Positions 24,390-36,490 are shown, counted from the stretch's first letter. The stretch: DNA of 64,000 bases from Sclerodactyla briareus (GCA_026419785.1 JAODTK010005802.1:124001-188000), one strand, 5' to 3'. Program-made: numbers and translations. The notes: generated by a model from the letters alone, not told the origin.

Positions 24390-25110
24390 CCTTGGTGTTC
24401 TATTTTGACAGCAGCTGACCCCACTCAAAAAAACGCATGTGCGAAAGTGGTGTCGGCTGCTGGTTCGGTGTTCACCGATAAAAACCATATTCGGGACAAA
24501 TCAGAAAATAACCTTGGACCATCCTCCTCAGCAAGAACTCGCACACTCGTTCGTTCATCCCGCCTCGATTTTCTGCAATGGGGCCTACTCTTTGGACTTC
24601 CTGCTTCCGAACTAAAAAACCTGTCAAAACCCCAATTCAAGAAGCGGCCAGCCCGATTGTCCCCAGGACACCTCCAAGACTCATATCACACCCCGGTATT
24701 GAGGGATCTTCAACTGGCTCCCCGCCCTGTCCACCGCTCGTAACTCGTTCAAACTTCTACTCACAATTTTACGATCTTCACACAAGGGCCACAATCGGCC
24801 CAAAGTTCAACCTTTCATACCTGATTGAGCCGTATTGGCCCTAGAACAACAACGCACTCTGCGGTTCGTTCCTCTCCGCCTTATATCACAAAAGAACGCA
24901 TACTAATACTTACGGTAACAAGGCTTTTGTTTTGTCTCGGCAGGACCATCTCGTTGGAAGAGCCTACCAGAACGACCTTCGGTCGGCCACCATGTGTGAC
25001 TCCTTCAAGAAGAAGCTGAAAACTTTCCCCTTCCGTAACTGTGAACTTTTTCCCTCTTTCCTTAATCTCTTTGAGAGGCTTTGCCGTAGCGCTATATAAC
25101 ACCACTATTT
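24390..25110 (+). pseudogene. Non-LTR retrotransposon (CR1/L2-like) reverse transcriptase C-terminus, decayed
   Basis: The characteristic end of CR1/L2-type pol is readable across three frames: 'KNACAKVVS' (24430), 'YHTPVLRDL' (24684), FKLLLT (about 24750), 'RTHTNTYGNKAF' (about 24895), 'GPSRWKSLPE' (about 24943) and 'DLRSATMCDSFKKKLKTF' (about 24975-25030). These match, in order, the family's QNAxAR, HITPVLRDLHWLPV, LRSS-linked, W-x-SLP and SFKxxLKTxLF blocks. At least three frameshifts and stops separate them. Catalytic palm motifs lie upstream and are not seen, as usual for a 5'-truncated LINE copy. Confidence 0.8.
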
Positions 25111-25973
25111 TCTTATTTTATTATTTACATAGATGCACCCAAATGTCCCCCCTTGCAGTTCCTGTAAAAAAAAAAAAAAGAACCTTATCCCAACAATCGG
25201 CTTGAGACGTACTTTCTCTCCGAACTTAACAGACAAAAGGCAAAAAAGGACACAGGCCCTAAAGCTCAACACTAACTAAAAAAATTAGTCACTGCGACTT
25301 AACCTTCCTCCGTCCTCTCATATAAATTATGTACCTAAAAAATGTCACACACAGGAGTATCCCTTATAAGATGTTGCAATGCACTTGGAATTTACGACTC
25401 CATCATGACATAAAAAAACTAAATTTCGAATGCAACTGACCTTTCACCCACTTCAACCCATCACGCAACTACGCTGTGTCACATGCACAAAATTAACTCT
25501 CAGAATTCTGTGCTCCATAATAAATCTTCTTCTACACTACACTCATGCTACTACATACATACACTTCAAACACACTCAAATGACATTTTCCCAATTTTAA
25601 CTAGTTTTTATACCTACCTAAGTATTCTTATTCCTTACATCTAATTATAATTTTCCCTAGGTTTATGAACAATACACTGAGTGTGGGTGCACATGTGCCC
25701 AGGTTATCATTGATGATCTCACTCACCCTCGATCCAGCGGCATGGCAAACTCCCTCATCTAAAAGAAAATACGTGAATTATCGAGTTCCACCACGGTAGC
25801 GTTGTATAACGACCTCCCATGACTCGATAAGAATAACAGTACCCCCTCAGTAGCGAATAAAACAGCCGTGCAAATTACACAAAGTTCCCACCCATCGTTG
25901 AAATCGAGTAAATTAAAATAAAAAGTTTCCCTCCCTTCGATGACCATTTGCCGCCACGTCTCGGCGCCATGTC
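25111..25973. other. A/C-rich DNA without a recognised gene
   Basis: Continuation of the low-G stretch up to the right direct repeat. A 13-bp poly-A run at 25167. No polypurine tract was evident immediately before 25974, which argues against a simple LTR-retrotransposon reading of the flanking repeats. Confidence 0.4.
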
Positions 25974-27022
25974 GTGTAGTTTCTTGTTTTAGTTCCCTCT
26001 TTCGGGAGGGGTGATCCAGAGAGCAATAAGGCTGCCTCTGGATTGAACTCGCTGGGTATTCTGGGCGAGCCAAACGCTTTTTCTTCTCAGGGAAAATAAT
26101 TATTTGTCCATGATGATTTGTAAATTAGAATGTTCCTTCCATGAAATACCTCGATGGATACGGAAGGGAGTCCGTGGACTTTGTAATGTTTATTTTTCCT
26201 CTTGATTTCTTCTGAATTGTCATATGATTGTTCCGTAATAAAACTTAAGAAAGTCCCCCTACATAATAATCTAATTACTGAACTCTGGTACCCCGACGTT
26301 TAAACTTCATCCTACACTACTGCTCTCTACTACCGACCCGACCCTCCTGGCCTCGACCCTCCTGTCAACGTGACTTCCTGTTCTCACTTTCATTCCCTCT
26401 CTCTCTCTTTCTCTAGCTATCGGTGCGCCACAAGATATATATAAAACAGGCTCCACCCACAATTAAAACCACTATACTAATTCAATGGGCTTCGCTTACA
26501 TACTTGCGAGCCATGCTCCGCCGCCCATGTTGTTGCTGACGGAGTGTGGACGAGGCGAAATGACCAATACATCACTAAAACGAACACACTACATATTTAA
26601 TATTGACGTCAGCATAAATTGTGGATACTGACTATCGCGCAAACGCTGTCCCTCCAGAATCACCACGAGGGTCGACGGAGCGCCCTCGTCTGCGCAACTG
26701 CTAAACGCTACTAAAAATACACAAACTTGCAGGAAGCTAGAAAATTAACTAAACACTATTAACAATAGAATCCCATGGGAAGTAGCGCTAAAACAGCTGG
26801 CTTCAAAAACAACTTGACAACACAAAAGCAACAGCGGTAAATATTCATCTGGTCCCAGACTGGTATGGCGCCTCTAGCCTGTGGGCTCGTTAGCAGGAAG
26901 ACAAGAAGATACACTCCCTCAATTCTTAAGCCTAGTGAATATGCCCATGTGTGCTGGAAAACATCCTAAATTATCAAAATAATATAATAGGCTGCTTAGC
27001 GTTAGTGAAATGAGTCGTCAAT
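25974..27022 (+). repeat. Right copy of the ~1.05-kb direct repeat
   Basis: Colinear with 11686-12762. It has the same hairpin (ATCCAGA 26014, TCTGGAT 26037), CT tract, TATA-like 'agatatatata' (about 26432) and CRE TGACGTCA (26604-26611). Similarity ends at 'gtcaa' (about 27022), matching 12762. The flanks outside the two copies are unrelated. Confidence 0.9.
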
Positions 27023-27950
27023 ACTATACAACACTAAAATGCCATTAACAAATAATGGAAATTAGATTGTGTGCTTTGCCATGAATACCACAATGACACA
27101 ATTTGCTTAAGAGAACTTTATATTTTATGGTAAATCTTTATGGTATCAAAAGGCCTTCTTTATATCAAGGTAAAGACCGAGAACACTTTCACCCTTATCA
27201 AGGTATGTACAAATAGAATTTATTGTTTTCTAGAAAGCGTGATAGTATCGTTACTGCTTTTCTAAATCCAAATTGAGATGTTATAATTTTTTGCAAGGAC
27301 GTACGTAGACGTTTTTTTGGTCTCCACCTTAATGAATTCAGGAAGAGACTAGTGGTCACTATGGCATGTGGTCTGTATGTGTGTGGGTGTGTCACACGTT
27401 TTCCCGTTCGCAGGATTTTCCTCACGAACGTTTGGCCATATTCCTGCACAATTTTGTTGTTAGCACCGTGTGTTTGGTGGGTACATGACTGATTAAGTTT
27501 GGCAGCAAAGTTGGTAATTAGCTTATGTTATGTATTTATTGTTAAAGCTCGTTTCAAATTACGCAAGAAACCGTAAGGTGCTACAGTGAGTAGTTTTTTG
27601 GCAGTATAGGACCAGGAATGACAGTAGATGAACCGATTAGATTTTCAGCCTGAACTTTCTAATTAAAGTGGTCTAATTTGCTAATTATTTATGCAAAGTT
27701 TCCAAGTTTTGTCAGAATCGCCCCCTCCCCTCCCTTCCCTCACGACACTCTTGGGTCGATGTGGTCTACATGATTTCCTAGAAATTTAAAAGTGAAGTCG
27801 GGGTCACTGGAAGGTCATTTAATGTGTCTAATTAATTTTGCTATTTTTTATGTTACAATTTTTGAAAGTTTGGCTTGGATTTCCACAACCTTGGTAGATG
27901 TAAAGATCCCCCTTTGATCATTTGATGGTACATCTGGGCATAGGTCATAT
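27023..27950. other. No gene recognised
   Basis: AT-rich DNA. The minus-strand frame at 27198-27449 has no recognisable family. Sequence resembling the following duplication begins faintly near 27690 ('gtttccaagttttgtcagaatcgcc'). Confidence 0.35.
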
Positions 27951-27954
27951 TGTA

Positions 27955-28380
27955 TGTGCCTGATTTTCATAAAATATTCCAATTTCCAAACTTGGTAAGA
28001 ATTTTCCCAAACTCAGTAGTTATGGGTTCGTTAACATTCTCTGGATCTAACTAATGTGTGTTTGATGTTCAGGTAATTGAATTCCATCATATAAAAGTTT
28101 CTGTTAGAATAAAGTACTGAGGCACGACTTAACCATAGCTCCTGTGACCATTTTTTACTGCTGTTATACGCTCATGGTATTGTACCAATCATTTGCATAT
28201 TTTATTTCCAATCAACTTGGTAGAATTTTCGCGAAACTCAGTAGTATGGTCCATTACAATTTTTCTGAAATCTTATGTTTTGGTTTGTTCATGAAATTTG
28301 ATTGAATTCCATCATATACTAGCTTCTGTTAGAATAACGCATTGAGGAAACGAGTAAACCATATCTCCTGTGACAATTGT
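27955..28380 (+). repeat. Two-copy tandem duplication, period about 225 bp
   Basis: 'gaattccatcatata' at about 28079 and 28303, 'gcttctgttagaataa' type phrases, 'actcagtagt' and 'ccatagctcctgtgac' each occur twice in the same order. A weaker third copy may precede it near 27690. Confidence 0.8.
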
Positions 28381-28399
28381 GTTTTATAATCTGCCCCAC

Positions 28400-29055
28400 A
28401 ATCAATTTGATTCATCGTTGATTAGCCATTCGAAAATACTGTAAACTTTTTCTTTTCCTCTCTCTCTTGCCTTGTGAACTGGGGACATATAGGAGGTTCC
28501 TAAAGATTGCTCTGCGTGGTTTATTTTTGAGTGGTGGTGGGGGCGGCGAGGGAGGTGTTTGCTGCCGGCGGGGGGGGGGGGGGTTGCATGTCCTGGCTGG
28601 GCTGGCTGCTTGGAAAATACAAGGCATGAATATAAAGGGGAATGATTTTGAAAAAGGCAGAGAATCCCGGGCTGCAGGGTATGTAAGAACATTTCAAGTT
28701 TGATTTCTCCCCCCCCGCCCCCCTGGGTCAAAGAAGTGATTGACTGAGCGATACAAACTCTATTCAAATTTGTTATTTTATTGAGAGAACGTGGAGGTGG
28801 GAGGGCTCATGAAGAAGAAAAGGCAATTAAAGGTCTTTGTATTAAGAGTTCAACTTATTGGTCCAGTTATTTTTTTAGGAATTTCTAAGGAGTTTATTTT
28901 AAATGTGTTTTATATGTGAAAAGTATGTGATGTTCCTTTGATGCCATGGTCCTGCATCCCCTAGTTGGTTTGTTGTATAGAGTGTGTAGTGTAGTCAATA
29001 ATAGGAAAAACCTACTTGAATCGCGCAAACCAGGCGAGACACTTTTTTGGCGATC
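28400..29055. other. No gene; poly-G and poly-C runs
   Basis: A G run of about 14 at 28569-28582 and C runs at 28709-28723. Proline-rich minus-strand frames here are composition artefacts. No other structure seen. Confidence 0.4.
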
Positions 29056-29059
29056 GCCT

Positions 29060-30420
29060 TGTTTATTCTTTATAACAGTCCCAAAGGAATCTATGCATTC
29101 GGTGACAGTGAGTGTGGTCCTGTACGTGTGTGTGTGTGATGCCAGGCTTTGAACATGATACTCGACCCCACCTTGATGGATGGAGCTCATACTTGTATGG
29201 TGTGTTCCCCCGTGATGAATACATTACCCTATTGTTTGGGGTCCGGGTCAGAGGTCATCTGAGTCACCAGAAAAAGGGAAAAGTAGAAACCTTGTCACTG
29301 ATAAGTACCAGATGGTTGGTCTGATCAGTTGAATAAATGGTGTATGGCCTTCCTAATGGAAGTACCAAAACCCCTATTGGTTTTCGTTCAAGTCCGGGGG
29401 GGGGAACAAGGAATTTTGGTCAAAATGGAAAATTTGTGCACATATCGATGTTTTTTTGTTGGCCCCAACCTGGATTGCTGAAGCTCATACTCGTTATGTT
29501 ATGTTTTCCCCATGATGAAAGTAACATGAACCGTATTTGGTTTTGGGGTCAGGGCAATAGGTCATCTCTGAGGCACCAAGAAGAGGTCAAAGTCTGAAAA
29601 CCCTGAAATTTTCTGTGCATAGCTTTCTATCAAGAGTACAGTACCCTATTGGTTTGGGAAAAATGGGAATGTGCAGATCTATTCAGTCATGTTGTGTGTG
29701 TGTGTGTATGTATTCGTTTGTGTGTGTGTGCGGCCCAGCTTGTAAACACAATCACTGGATCGATTCTGAGTAGATCAGGCTCATACTTAATATATGTGTT
29801 GTTTCCCCCCAGGATGAGACTGATCCCTATTGTTCTGGGGTCTGGTCAGAGGGTCTCCGAGTCAAATTCTAAAAACCTTGTGAACACGAAAAGCCATAAT
29901 GTTGGTCCAATCAATTTGAAAATTTCGGGTTTTAAACTTTCCTCTTATTATGAGTTACAGAACCCTATTGTTTTTGGTTTTCAGGTCGAGTGATTTTTAG
30001 TCAAAAATAGAAAACTTGTGAATAGTCCGCTATTAAATTTCGCTCCAAATTTTGGCTTGTAAAACCATGGTCACTCCGAACTTCACTTGAATGGATGAAG
30101 CCTACACTGGGTTGTCCTGTGTGTGTCCAGCATGTATGAAGTTACATAACCCCCCCTGCTTGTTTCGGGGTCAGTCATAGATCATCTTAGGTCCCATACG
30201 TCAAAGTCTGCAAAACTGAAATTCAGGTGTGTAGCTTTCTTCAAGGGTACAAGGGAACCCTATTGGTTGGTTTGGGAAACAAATGGGAAATATTAAAAGT
30301 CAATCAGACGTTATGTTGCCCATATGAGACTGGTACAATCTCTCATTGGTCCTCGTGCCGGCTTAGGTTTCAGAAATAGTCAAGGAATCCTAAGCCTCTT
30401 TTTTTTGGCTTTCTCTGGTT
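29060..30420 (+). mobile_element. Helentron-like element, copy E, with both ends
   Basis: The degenerate left end 'tttattctttataac...caaaggaatctatgcattc' (29063-29100) is followed by a GT-rich tract, eroded units near 29215, 29515 and 29815, and a second GT tract near 29695 that restarts a left-end-like module. The right end is at 30380-30420 ('agtcaaggaatcctaagcc' then 'ttggctttctctgg'). Confidence 0.8.
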
Positions 30421-30564
30421 CCATTAAAAATGAGTAGTCTGTATTCGTAATTGCGTGCGAATCTCCGCAACAAACAAAACAATATCCTGCCATCCGAACT
30501 AGCCCCCGGAAGAATGGCAAGGAAGTATAGTGACACTTCCAATCAAATATACTGGGTTTGAAAT

Positions 30565-31150
30565 CCAGCGATCAACTGCGTTTCCCTAAGTGGCTGTAGC
30601 CTTCTTGCAGTTGCGATGGCGAGGTTTTGGTCTTCATTCATGGTTCGCTGTAATGCAAGTGGATATCCTGAGGTTGCTGGGGTTTGTTACAGGACTTGTA
30701 ATAAATTTCTCGTCTGTGGCTTGAGCAATCACAATGAACCTGAACTCCCACTCCTCCATCTGGTTTGCGAGAAAGTTCGGGTCCTGGATCCACTGATATT
30801 CCGCTTCCGGATGGCGATTGTGAAATGGGGGTCCCTGGAGGCAGCTTTGAGTTGGTTACAAGTTCACCTCTGCCTCTCATCTGAGCACCAGTCACGAGAG
30901 AAGTCAAAAGTTAAACGGCCGAGCTCATCCATGAACAATATGGCAGGTTCTCGAGAATCTGTAATTGGGCTTCCCGAACCCGTAGGAATAAACTCACATC
31001 AGCTTCCTTCATTTTGTTCAACACGTCCTCAATGTTTTCTCTGTCTTTTGTGAACTCCTCTACGGTGGGTGTGTTTCATAAGTTCGTATCCTGCCCATCA
31101 GAAAAATAGCCTTTTCCACTAATTCATCGCCGGGACTGCACCATTCGCGT
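30565..31150 (-). pseudogene. Unrecognised coding remnant with frameshifts
   Basis: The minus strand reads as one protein interrupted by indels: 'ELVEKAIFLMGRIRTYETHP' (about 31120-31060), then 'VEEFTKDRENIEDVLNKMKE' and 'VSLFLRVREAQLQILENLP', then 'ILFMDELGRLTFDFSRDW', then 'WIQDPNFLANQMEEWEFRF' and 'IVIAQATDEKFITSPVTNP', ending near 30600. Amino-acid use is protein-like and unlike the repeats around it. I do not recognise the family. A gtgagt at 30992-30997 could be a donor, but the frame also reads through it. Either a host pseudogene or a transposon ORF. Confidence 0.45.
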
Positions 31151-32645
31151 GGAGACCCCTTTTCCTCGCGTAGGCAAGCAACCCCAGTCCTAAGCTCTAT
31201 TGAATCGGTTCAGCTTCCCAGTGTCGAGTGGAAAAGGGCCACTGGAAGTATGGGGCACTCAGTGTGTCGGTTGTGTGACATTTTATCACAGATTTGTGCT
31301 TCCGCCCTCTCGTAACCAACCGTTCATCATTTGTTCAAGGACCCCCCCGTCTTCCTTCTAGTAGGCACCCCCAAAACTTAAACCTCTGGGACCAGTTCAG
31401 CTATCACATTCGATCTTGAAAAGGGCACTGGAAGTAGTGGCACTCAGGTGTCAGGGTATGTGACATTCTAATCCACAGAGTTGTTGGGGCCTTCGCCACG
31501 GAACCACCCTTTAAGCGTGATGCAAGGACCCCCCTTCTCTTCCTGCTAGTAGGCAACCCCAAACTTAAAACCTCTGGACAGTCTCAGCTATCCATGTCGA
31601 CCCGAACCGAAAGAGGGAGGAAACATGGAAGTATGGGGCACTTGGTGTCAGGGTGTGACTTTCTAATCACAGAGTTGTGCATTCCGCCCTCTGTAACCAA
31701 CTGTTCATCATTTGTTCAATGACCCCCTCTTCCTTCTATAGGCAACCCCAACTTTAAACCTCTGGACCCAGTCTCAGCTATCCATTTCGACTGAAAAGGG
31801 CCACTGTAAGTATGGGCAACTCAGGTGTCAGGTGTGTGACATTCAATCACAGATTTGGTCTTTCCCGCCCTCTGTAACCAACTGATTTCATCATTTGTTC
31901 AAGGACCCCCCCTCTTCCTTCTAGTAGGCAACCCCAAACTTGACAACTCTGCCGCCAGTCTCCAGCTATCCATGTCGACCGAAAGAACGGAAACTGGAGT
32001 ATGGGCATCTGGTGTCAGTGTTGACTTCTAATCACAGATTGTGCTTGCCGCCCTCTGTAACCCACTGTTCATCGTTTGTTCAGGACCCCACCCCCTCCTT
32101 CTATAGGTACCCCCCAATCTTAAAACCTCTTGACCCAGTCTCAGCTATCCATGTCGACCGAGAGAGGGAAACTGTAGCATGGTGCATTTGGGGGTCAGGT
32201 GTGTGACGTTCTAATCACAAATTTGTGCTTTTCCATTCCATCCCCCTCTGTACCCAACTGTTCATATTGTTTGGCTTAAGACCCCCCTCTTCTTCTAGTA
32301 GGCAACCCCCCAATCCTAAAGACCTTTTGACCCAGTCTCATCACTATCCATGTCGACTGAAATAGGGGAAACTGGAAGTATGGGGCCCGGGTGTCAGGTT
32401 TGTGACTTTCAATCACAGATTTGTGTCTTCCTCCGCCCTCTGTAACCACCTGTTCAAATCGTTTGTTCCAGGACCCCCTCTTCCTTCAGTAGGCCACCCC
32501 CCCCCAATCTTAAAGACCTCTTGACCAGGTCTCAGCCTATCGCATGTCGACCGCAAGTGGAAACTGGAAGTATGGGGCCACTCGGGTGTCAGGGTGGTGA
32601 CTTTCTAATCATAGATTCGTGCTTCCGCCTCCTGATAATAGCTAT
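31150..32645 (+). repeat. Satellite, about 7-8 copies, period about 185 bp
   Basis: 'cttccttctagtaggc' and variants near 31350, 31538, 31729, 31913, 32095, 32289 and 32480. Each unit also carries 'ctgtaaccaactgttcatc', 'tttgttcaaggacccccc', 'gacccagtctcagctatcc' and 'tgtgactttctaatcacag'. The array directly abuts the coding remnant at its left end. Confidence 0.93.
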
Positions 32646-34200
32646 TCGATTCGACCGGGTAATGGCGATTGCAATACACCGAGAATGATACCAGTTTTAT
32701 TTGTTGTGTTGTGACAGATGTTACCAGGGAAACTACATTGGACATACCTGGCAAACAAATTCAGGGTCATTTAATGTCAACAAACAAACATTCGTGACGC
32801 TAATGTAAACTTTTCGATTGCCAAACGCTCACAAAACATAACTACAGACTTTCAACCTAAGTGCATTCTAGTATTGGGTTATTCAGACCTACCAACTGTC
32901 AACAGTATACTGAGGGTCTGAAAGTAAATGATGATCATGGCCTAATCCCATAATCGAATTCAACACTGATTTGGGTCATCAAGTGTTCTCTTTTGTCAAG
33001 CGGGGGAGTGAGTGTGGGGGGGTACTGTACGTTCTCTGGCCAACGTCATAGCTGCTCGATGCAATTTGATATTAGGTTGTATTTATAGCCTACCTTATTT
33101 CACTTTCTTAGCATGCTAAGTAGAAACATATTTTCCACCCAAATGATAAGTACTGCTGACAATGCCTGCCCTATCATTTCATGTTGAATGAATATAACTT
33201 AGTGGAGTCAGCTACCAATATTGTACAAGATCACCGCCGATAACCTTTGCAACAACCTACTCAAGTACACTGGTAAAAAACACAGGTGTGTTCGAAATAT
33301 ACATGGTTTTCAACCCAATTTTCATGTGTCTTTGCTCTTATTCTGTTACAGGTAATACAGTGGCTGTTTACCACACAACTAGTTATATATACATATACAC
33401 ATGGAGCAAACGAGAGATCACTTCTAATACAAATTTTATGTAAAAAATTGATTGAAAAAACGAATTTCCTCGACCCTCCATTGGGCCTTCGCCTGTTATG
33501 ACTAACATCGGGTGAATTCAGTGGCACGGTGGAACACCTTATTATCTATTGCTATAGAACAAATAATGCTTCACTGGTCCTATCTTCGTTCAGCCCATCC
33601 CCGTGCCGTGATTTTCTCAAATATACTCACGTTTTGGTGAAGACAACGACACCATTTTGGAAGCAAATTATGATAGACCTTTAAATGCCACAAGGATAAT
33701 GCTCTCTGCATACTGCATAGTGATCCTTGGGCTGAAACTCATTATTTGTGGCAAGTAGTTGGGATAACTCGTTTCAATTCAAACGAGAGGTGCTGAGAAA
33801 CTTTTTCTTTTAAAGACGTGAGTGACACAACATTGAAACATCAAATTTTTTCGAAACCCTTTCCTCTGAGAGACTGAGTTGTTTGTCAAATGTTTCATTA
33901 GACATATGTTATTGAAAGAACTCTTCTTGTAACCAGTCTGGAATGACAATAGTGACAATTTGTTTACTTTCTTCACTTTTCATCACCAAAATGTGGGGGA
34001 AAAAAAACAACATTTTCCTCCCGTTCAACTGTACTGTAAACCATGAGAAATATTTGGTGCTTATATGTATGCTAAATCTGAATTCCCAAGGTATCCCTAA
34101 CTTTTTTCAAGATGGGTAAATTCTTGTTGCTAGTGGAATCTAAACACCCTTATTTCATGTATGTTTGAGAATAACTGTTTGTTCAAATATGTTCTTTTTG
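32646..34200. other. No gene recognised
   Basis: Ordinary AT-rich DNA. The overlapping opposite-strand frames at 33261-33527 show no family signature. Nothing supportable beyond the exon-like piece that follows at 34217. Confidence 0.35.
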
Positions 34201-34216
34201 TTTTTTGTTTGGGCAG

Positions 34217-34269
34217 CTGTGATAACTTTGGATGACTCTCAAACATCAACCGAAGGGGACGTGTTTTGA
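34217..34269 (+). CDS. Possible terminal coding exon
   Basis: A long T-rich tract ending in gggcag (34211-34216) is followed by an open frame VITLDDSQTSTEGDVF and a TGA stop (34267-34269). The acidic, Ser/Thr-rich tail looks like a protein C-terminus. The upstream exon is not visible, and chance occurrence is quite possible for 16 codons. Confidence 0.3.
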
Positions 34270-34639
34270 ACCTTTTTCTCTGAACCTACGAAATAATCAT
34301 ATAATTCTCATTTGGGTCCCTACACAGTCAGTGAGTATTCTAGCTACTTTTATGCCTAGGGGGGGCGAGTCAATCAGGCAATTGTTATTCTGCAGATCTT
34401 GAAGACTAGAAATAGATAACTCGAGGACTTATGCTAGTATCCAGATAATTTTTGGGTATCAGCATGAATACCTGTGTGAGTACTTATAGATAATCGTCTT
34501 ATTGGGTTGCATTATATCACCCCCTTGCATGTAGCACGTGATCAAACAGATACTCAGTTCTCAGTTAGATATTCAGTAAGTATTAAGAGGCTGGGAGCTA
34601 TAAGCTCAATAGTAGGAAAGAGTAGCATCAGGGTTCCCC

Positions 34640-35460
34640 CCTTATACGATTTCAAATATTGTTGAGCTTAAGTGGGAGAGGGGCCTTCCTGGTAAGCGTT
34701 ATCAGAGGGTCAAACCCGAACTTATATTCTTGCAAGACCCAGTCCACAACTGCCATTGACTTTGTGGTGTTGAAATTCCTTTCTCCACTTTTCCATGACC
34801 CCGTGAGGTGTTTTGTGTCTGAATCTTGTAAAAACACAATAGTCCAGCAGAATGCCCTGGTCCCGTCAGTTGACATTTTGGATGCAAGCTTTCTCATGAT
34901 AAGTCAAGGACCTTCATGTTTTTGTGCAAGACCGGTGATCAATTTGGGAAAAATTGAGAAATTGTGGAAATGGATAATACATACAAGCAAATTTTTAGCA
35001 AGCTGTTAACACGATCACTCGACCACCCTCCACGTTGGAATGGATCAATTTAATTGCTTAGTATACGGGTTTCCTATTGAGTACATGATCCTTATTGTTT
35101 TTTGGGTCAGGATCACAGTCTCTGAGGTCAGCAGGTCAAAATCTGAAAATCTTGTTAACACAATAGTCCAGAATGCCTTTCCGATCAGGTTGACATTTTA
35201 TATATGCCAGCTCTTTCATGGGGGTACAGACTTCTATTGTTTTTTTTTTTTGTGCAGACTGGGGGTAAGATTTGGAAAAATTGGGAATGGGTGAAAAAAG
35301 ATAATTTGGCAATTTTGCTCGTTAACCCCCATAACTCACCTTCCACTGGTTGGATCACGTTCAAACTTGGTATATGGTTTCCCCATAATGAGTGCATAAT
35401 CCCTATTGTTTTGGGGTCAGGTCAAAGGTCATCTGAGGTTGAGAGAGGTCTAAAGGGAAA
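34640..35460 (+). repeat. Old, divergent Helentron-like array
   Basis: Family landmarks persist at low identity: 'gagtacatgatccttattg', 'gtctctgaggtcagcaggtcaaa', 'cttgttaacacaatagtccag', 'ccccataatgagtgcataatccctattg', and a final 'gtcaggtcaaaggtcatctgagg' (35420). Probably an older subfamily, since differences are substitutions as well as indels. Confidence 0.7.
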
Positions 35461-35779
35461 TTCCATATCGGCGGGATGCGGGTACGGTAGAAACCATAGG
35501 CTTGTTTTCATTTTCACGGAAACTAAATGTGGAAGTGCCTGAAAAATCTGAATTCAGAATGGAACGAGCACAGAGTGAAGGCAAAAGTACCACGCGTACC
35601 AACGCGGCATTAATGCCTCACCTTGGCTACGGATTTAATATGGAAATCTTCCTCATAAAGCCAATTTAAGTCAATTGTTGTGAGTGTTTTTTTTAGTCCC
35701 ATATTTTTGATCCATTCCGGACCACCCTACATCTTTTTTTCCTTCGAAAAAGTGTCCGCCTTGCAAAACTGTGATTTTC

Positions 35780-36016
35780 AAAATGTTTGCCCGCACGGCG
35801 CATCCGCGATTATGGAATCTCCACCTTAAGTCTGAAATTCTTGTTAATAATATACAATACGTCCATATGCCTGTCCGATCAGTCAGGGTGAAATTTTGTA
35901 TGCCGCTTTCTCATGAGGAGTACAGCCTACATTGTTTTCAGTGCAGACATGTTAACATGTGGAAGTTGATCAATTCAGGATCGGCAAGGAATCCCGTTTG
36001 GCTTTTTTCTGGTTGT
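35780..36016 (+). mobile_element. Right-end fragment of an old Helentron-like copy
   Basis: 'agtctgaaattcttgttaa', 'ctgtccgatcagtcagggtg' and 'tctcatgaggagtacag' lead to an end-like 'ggcaaggaatcccgtttggc' followed by 'ttttttctggttg' at 35986-36018. It matches the family's right terminus (GTCAAGGAATC, then a hairpin-type GGCTT, then TCTGG). Confidence 0.5.
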
Positions 36017-36071
36017 TCAAGTGGTGATTACACAATAGTAATAATATTCCAAACAAACTGAACCCAACCAA

Positions 36072-36490
36072 CTATTATAATATATTATATTAAATTGTAA
36101 ACTATTCCTTATATTATATTTATATTATATTATAATTATATTATATTATATTCTCATTATATTATATTATATTTAATTATATTATATATATATATTGCAT
36201 TACTTATCGCACGCTCTTAACAGCTTGTGCACTCTGGAATCATGGACAATGCGTCCTTGTGGAAGGTAGGACTGGGCAGGTTTTTCGCCTGTGTAGTTGT
36301 ACAACATTCAGTTGCGATTCAACACTCTGAGACTGCAACGATGAGCTCTAGAAGAGCGAAACAGGACTGTCTGCAGAGCGAGATTATTCATATCTATTAT
36401 ATAATATTCTATTATATTATAATTATATTATTATTTATATTATTTTAATTATATTTTATATTATGGTCTATTATATTCTAGTATATATTT
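36072..36490. repeat. ATTATA-type AT-rich blocks around a unique 190-bp island
   Basis: 36072-36196 and 36395-36485 are 'attatattatatt' low-complexity DNA. The island 36205-36390 is non-repetitive with an open frame (36227-36448) but no recognised motif. An insertion of the island into the AT tract, or the reverse, would explain the layout. Confidence 0.75.

Noticed and set aside
11686..27022. LTR retrotransposon with 1.05-kb LTRs
   Set aside because: No tRNA-complementary primer-binding site, polypurine tract or gag-pol between the repeats. The only RT inside is a CR1/L2-like LINE remnant. Kept only as an open possibility.
31150..32645. CRISPR-like regular spacing
   Set aside because: The whole ~185-bp unit is repeated with no unique spacers, and the context is eukaryotic; it is a satellite.
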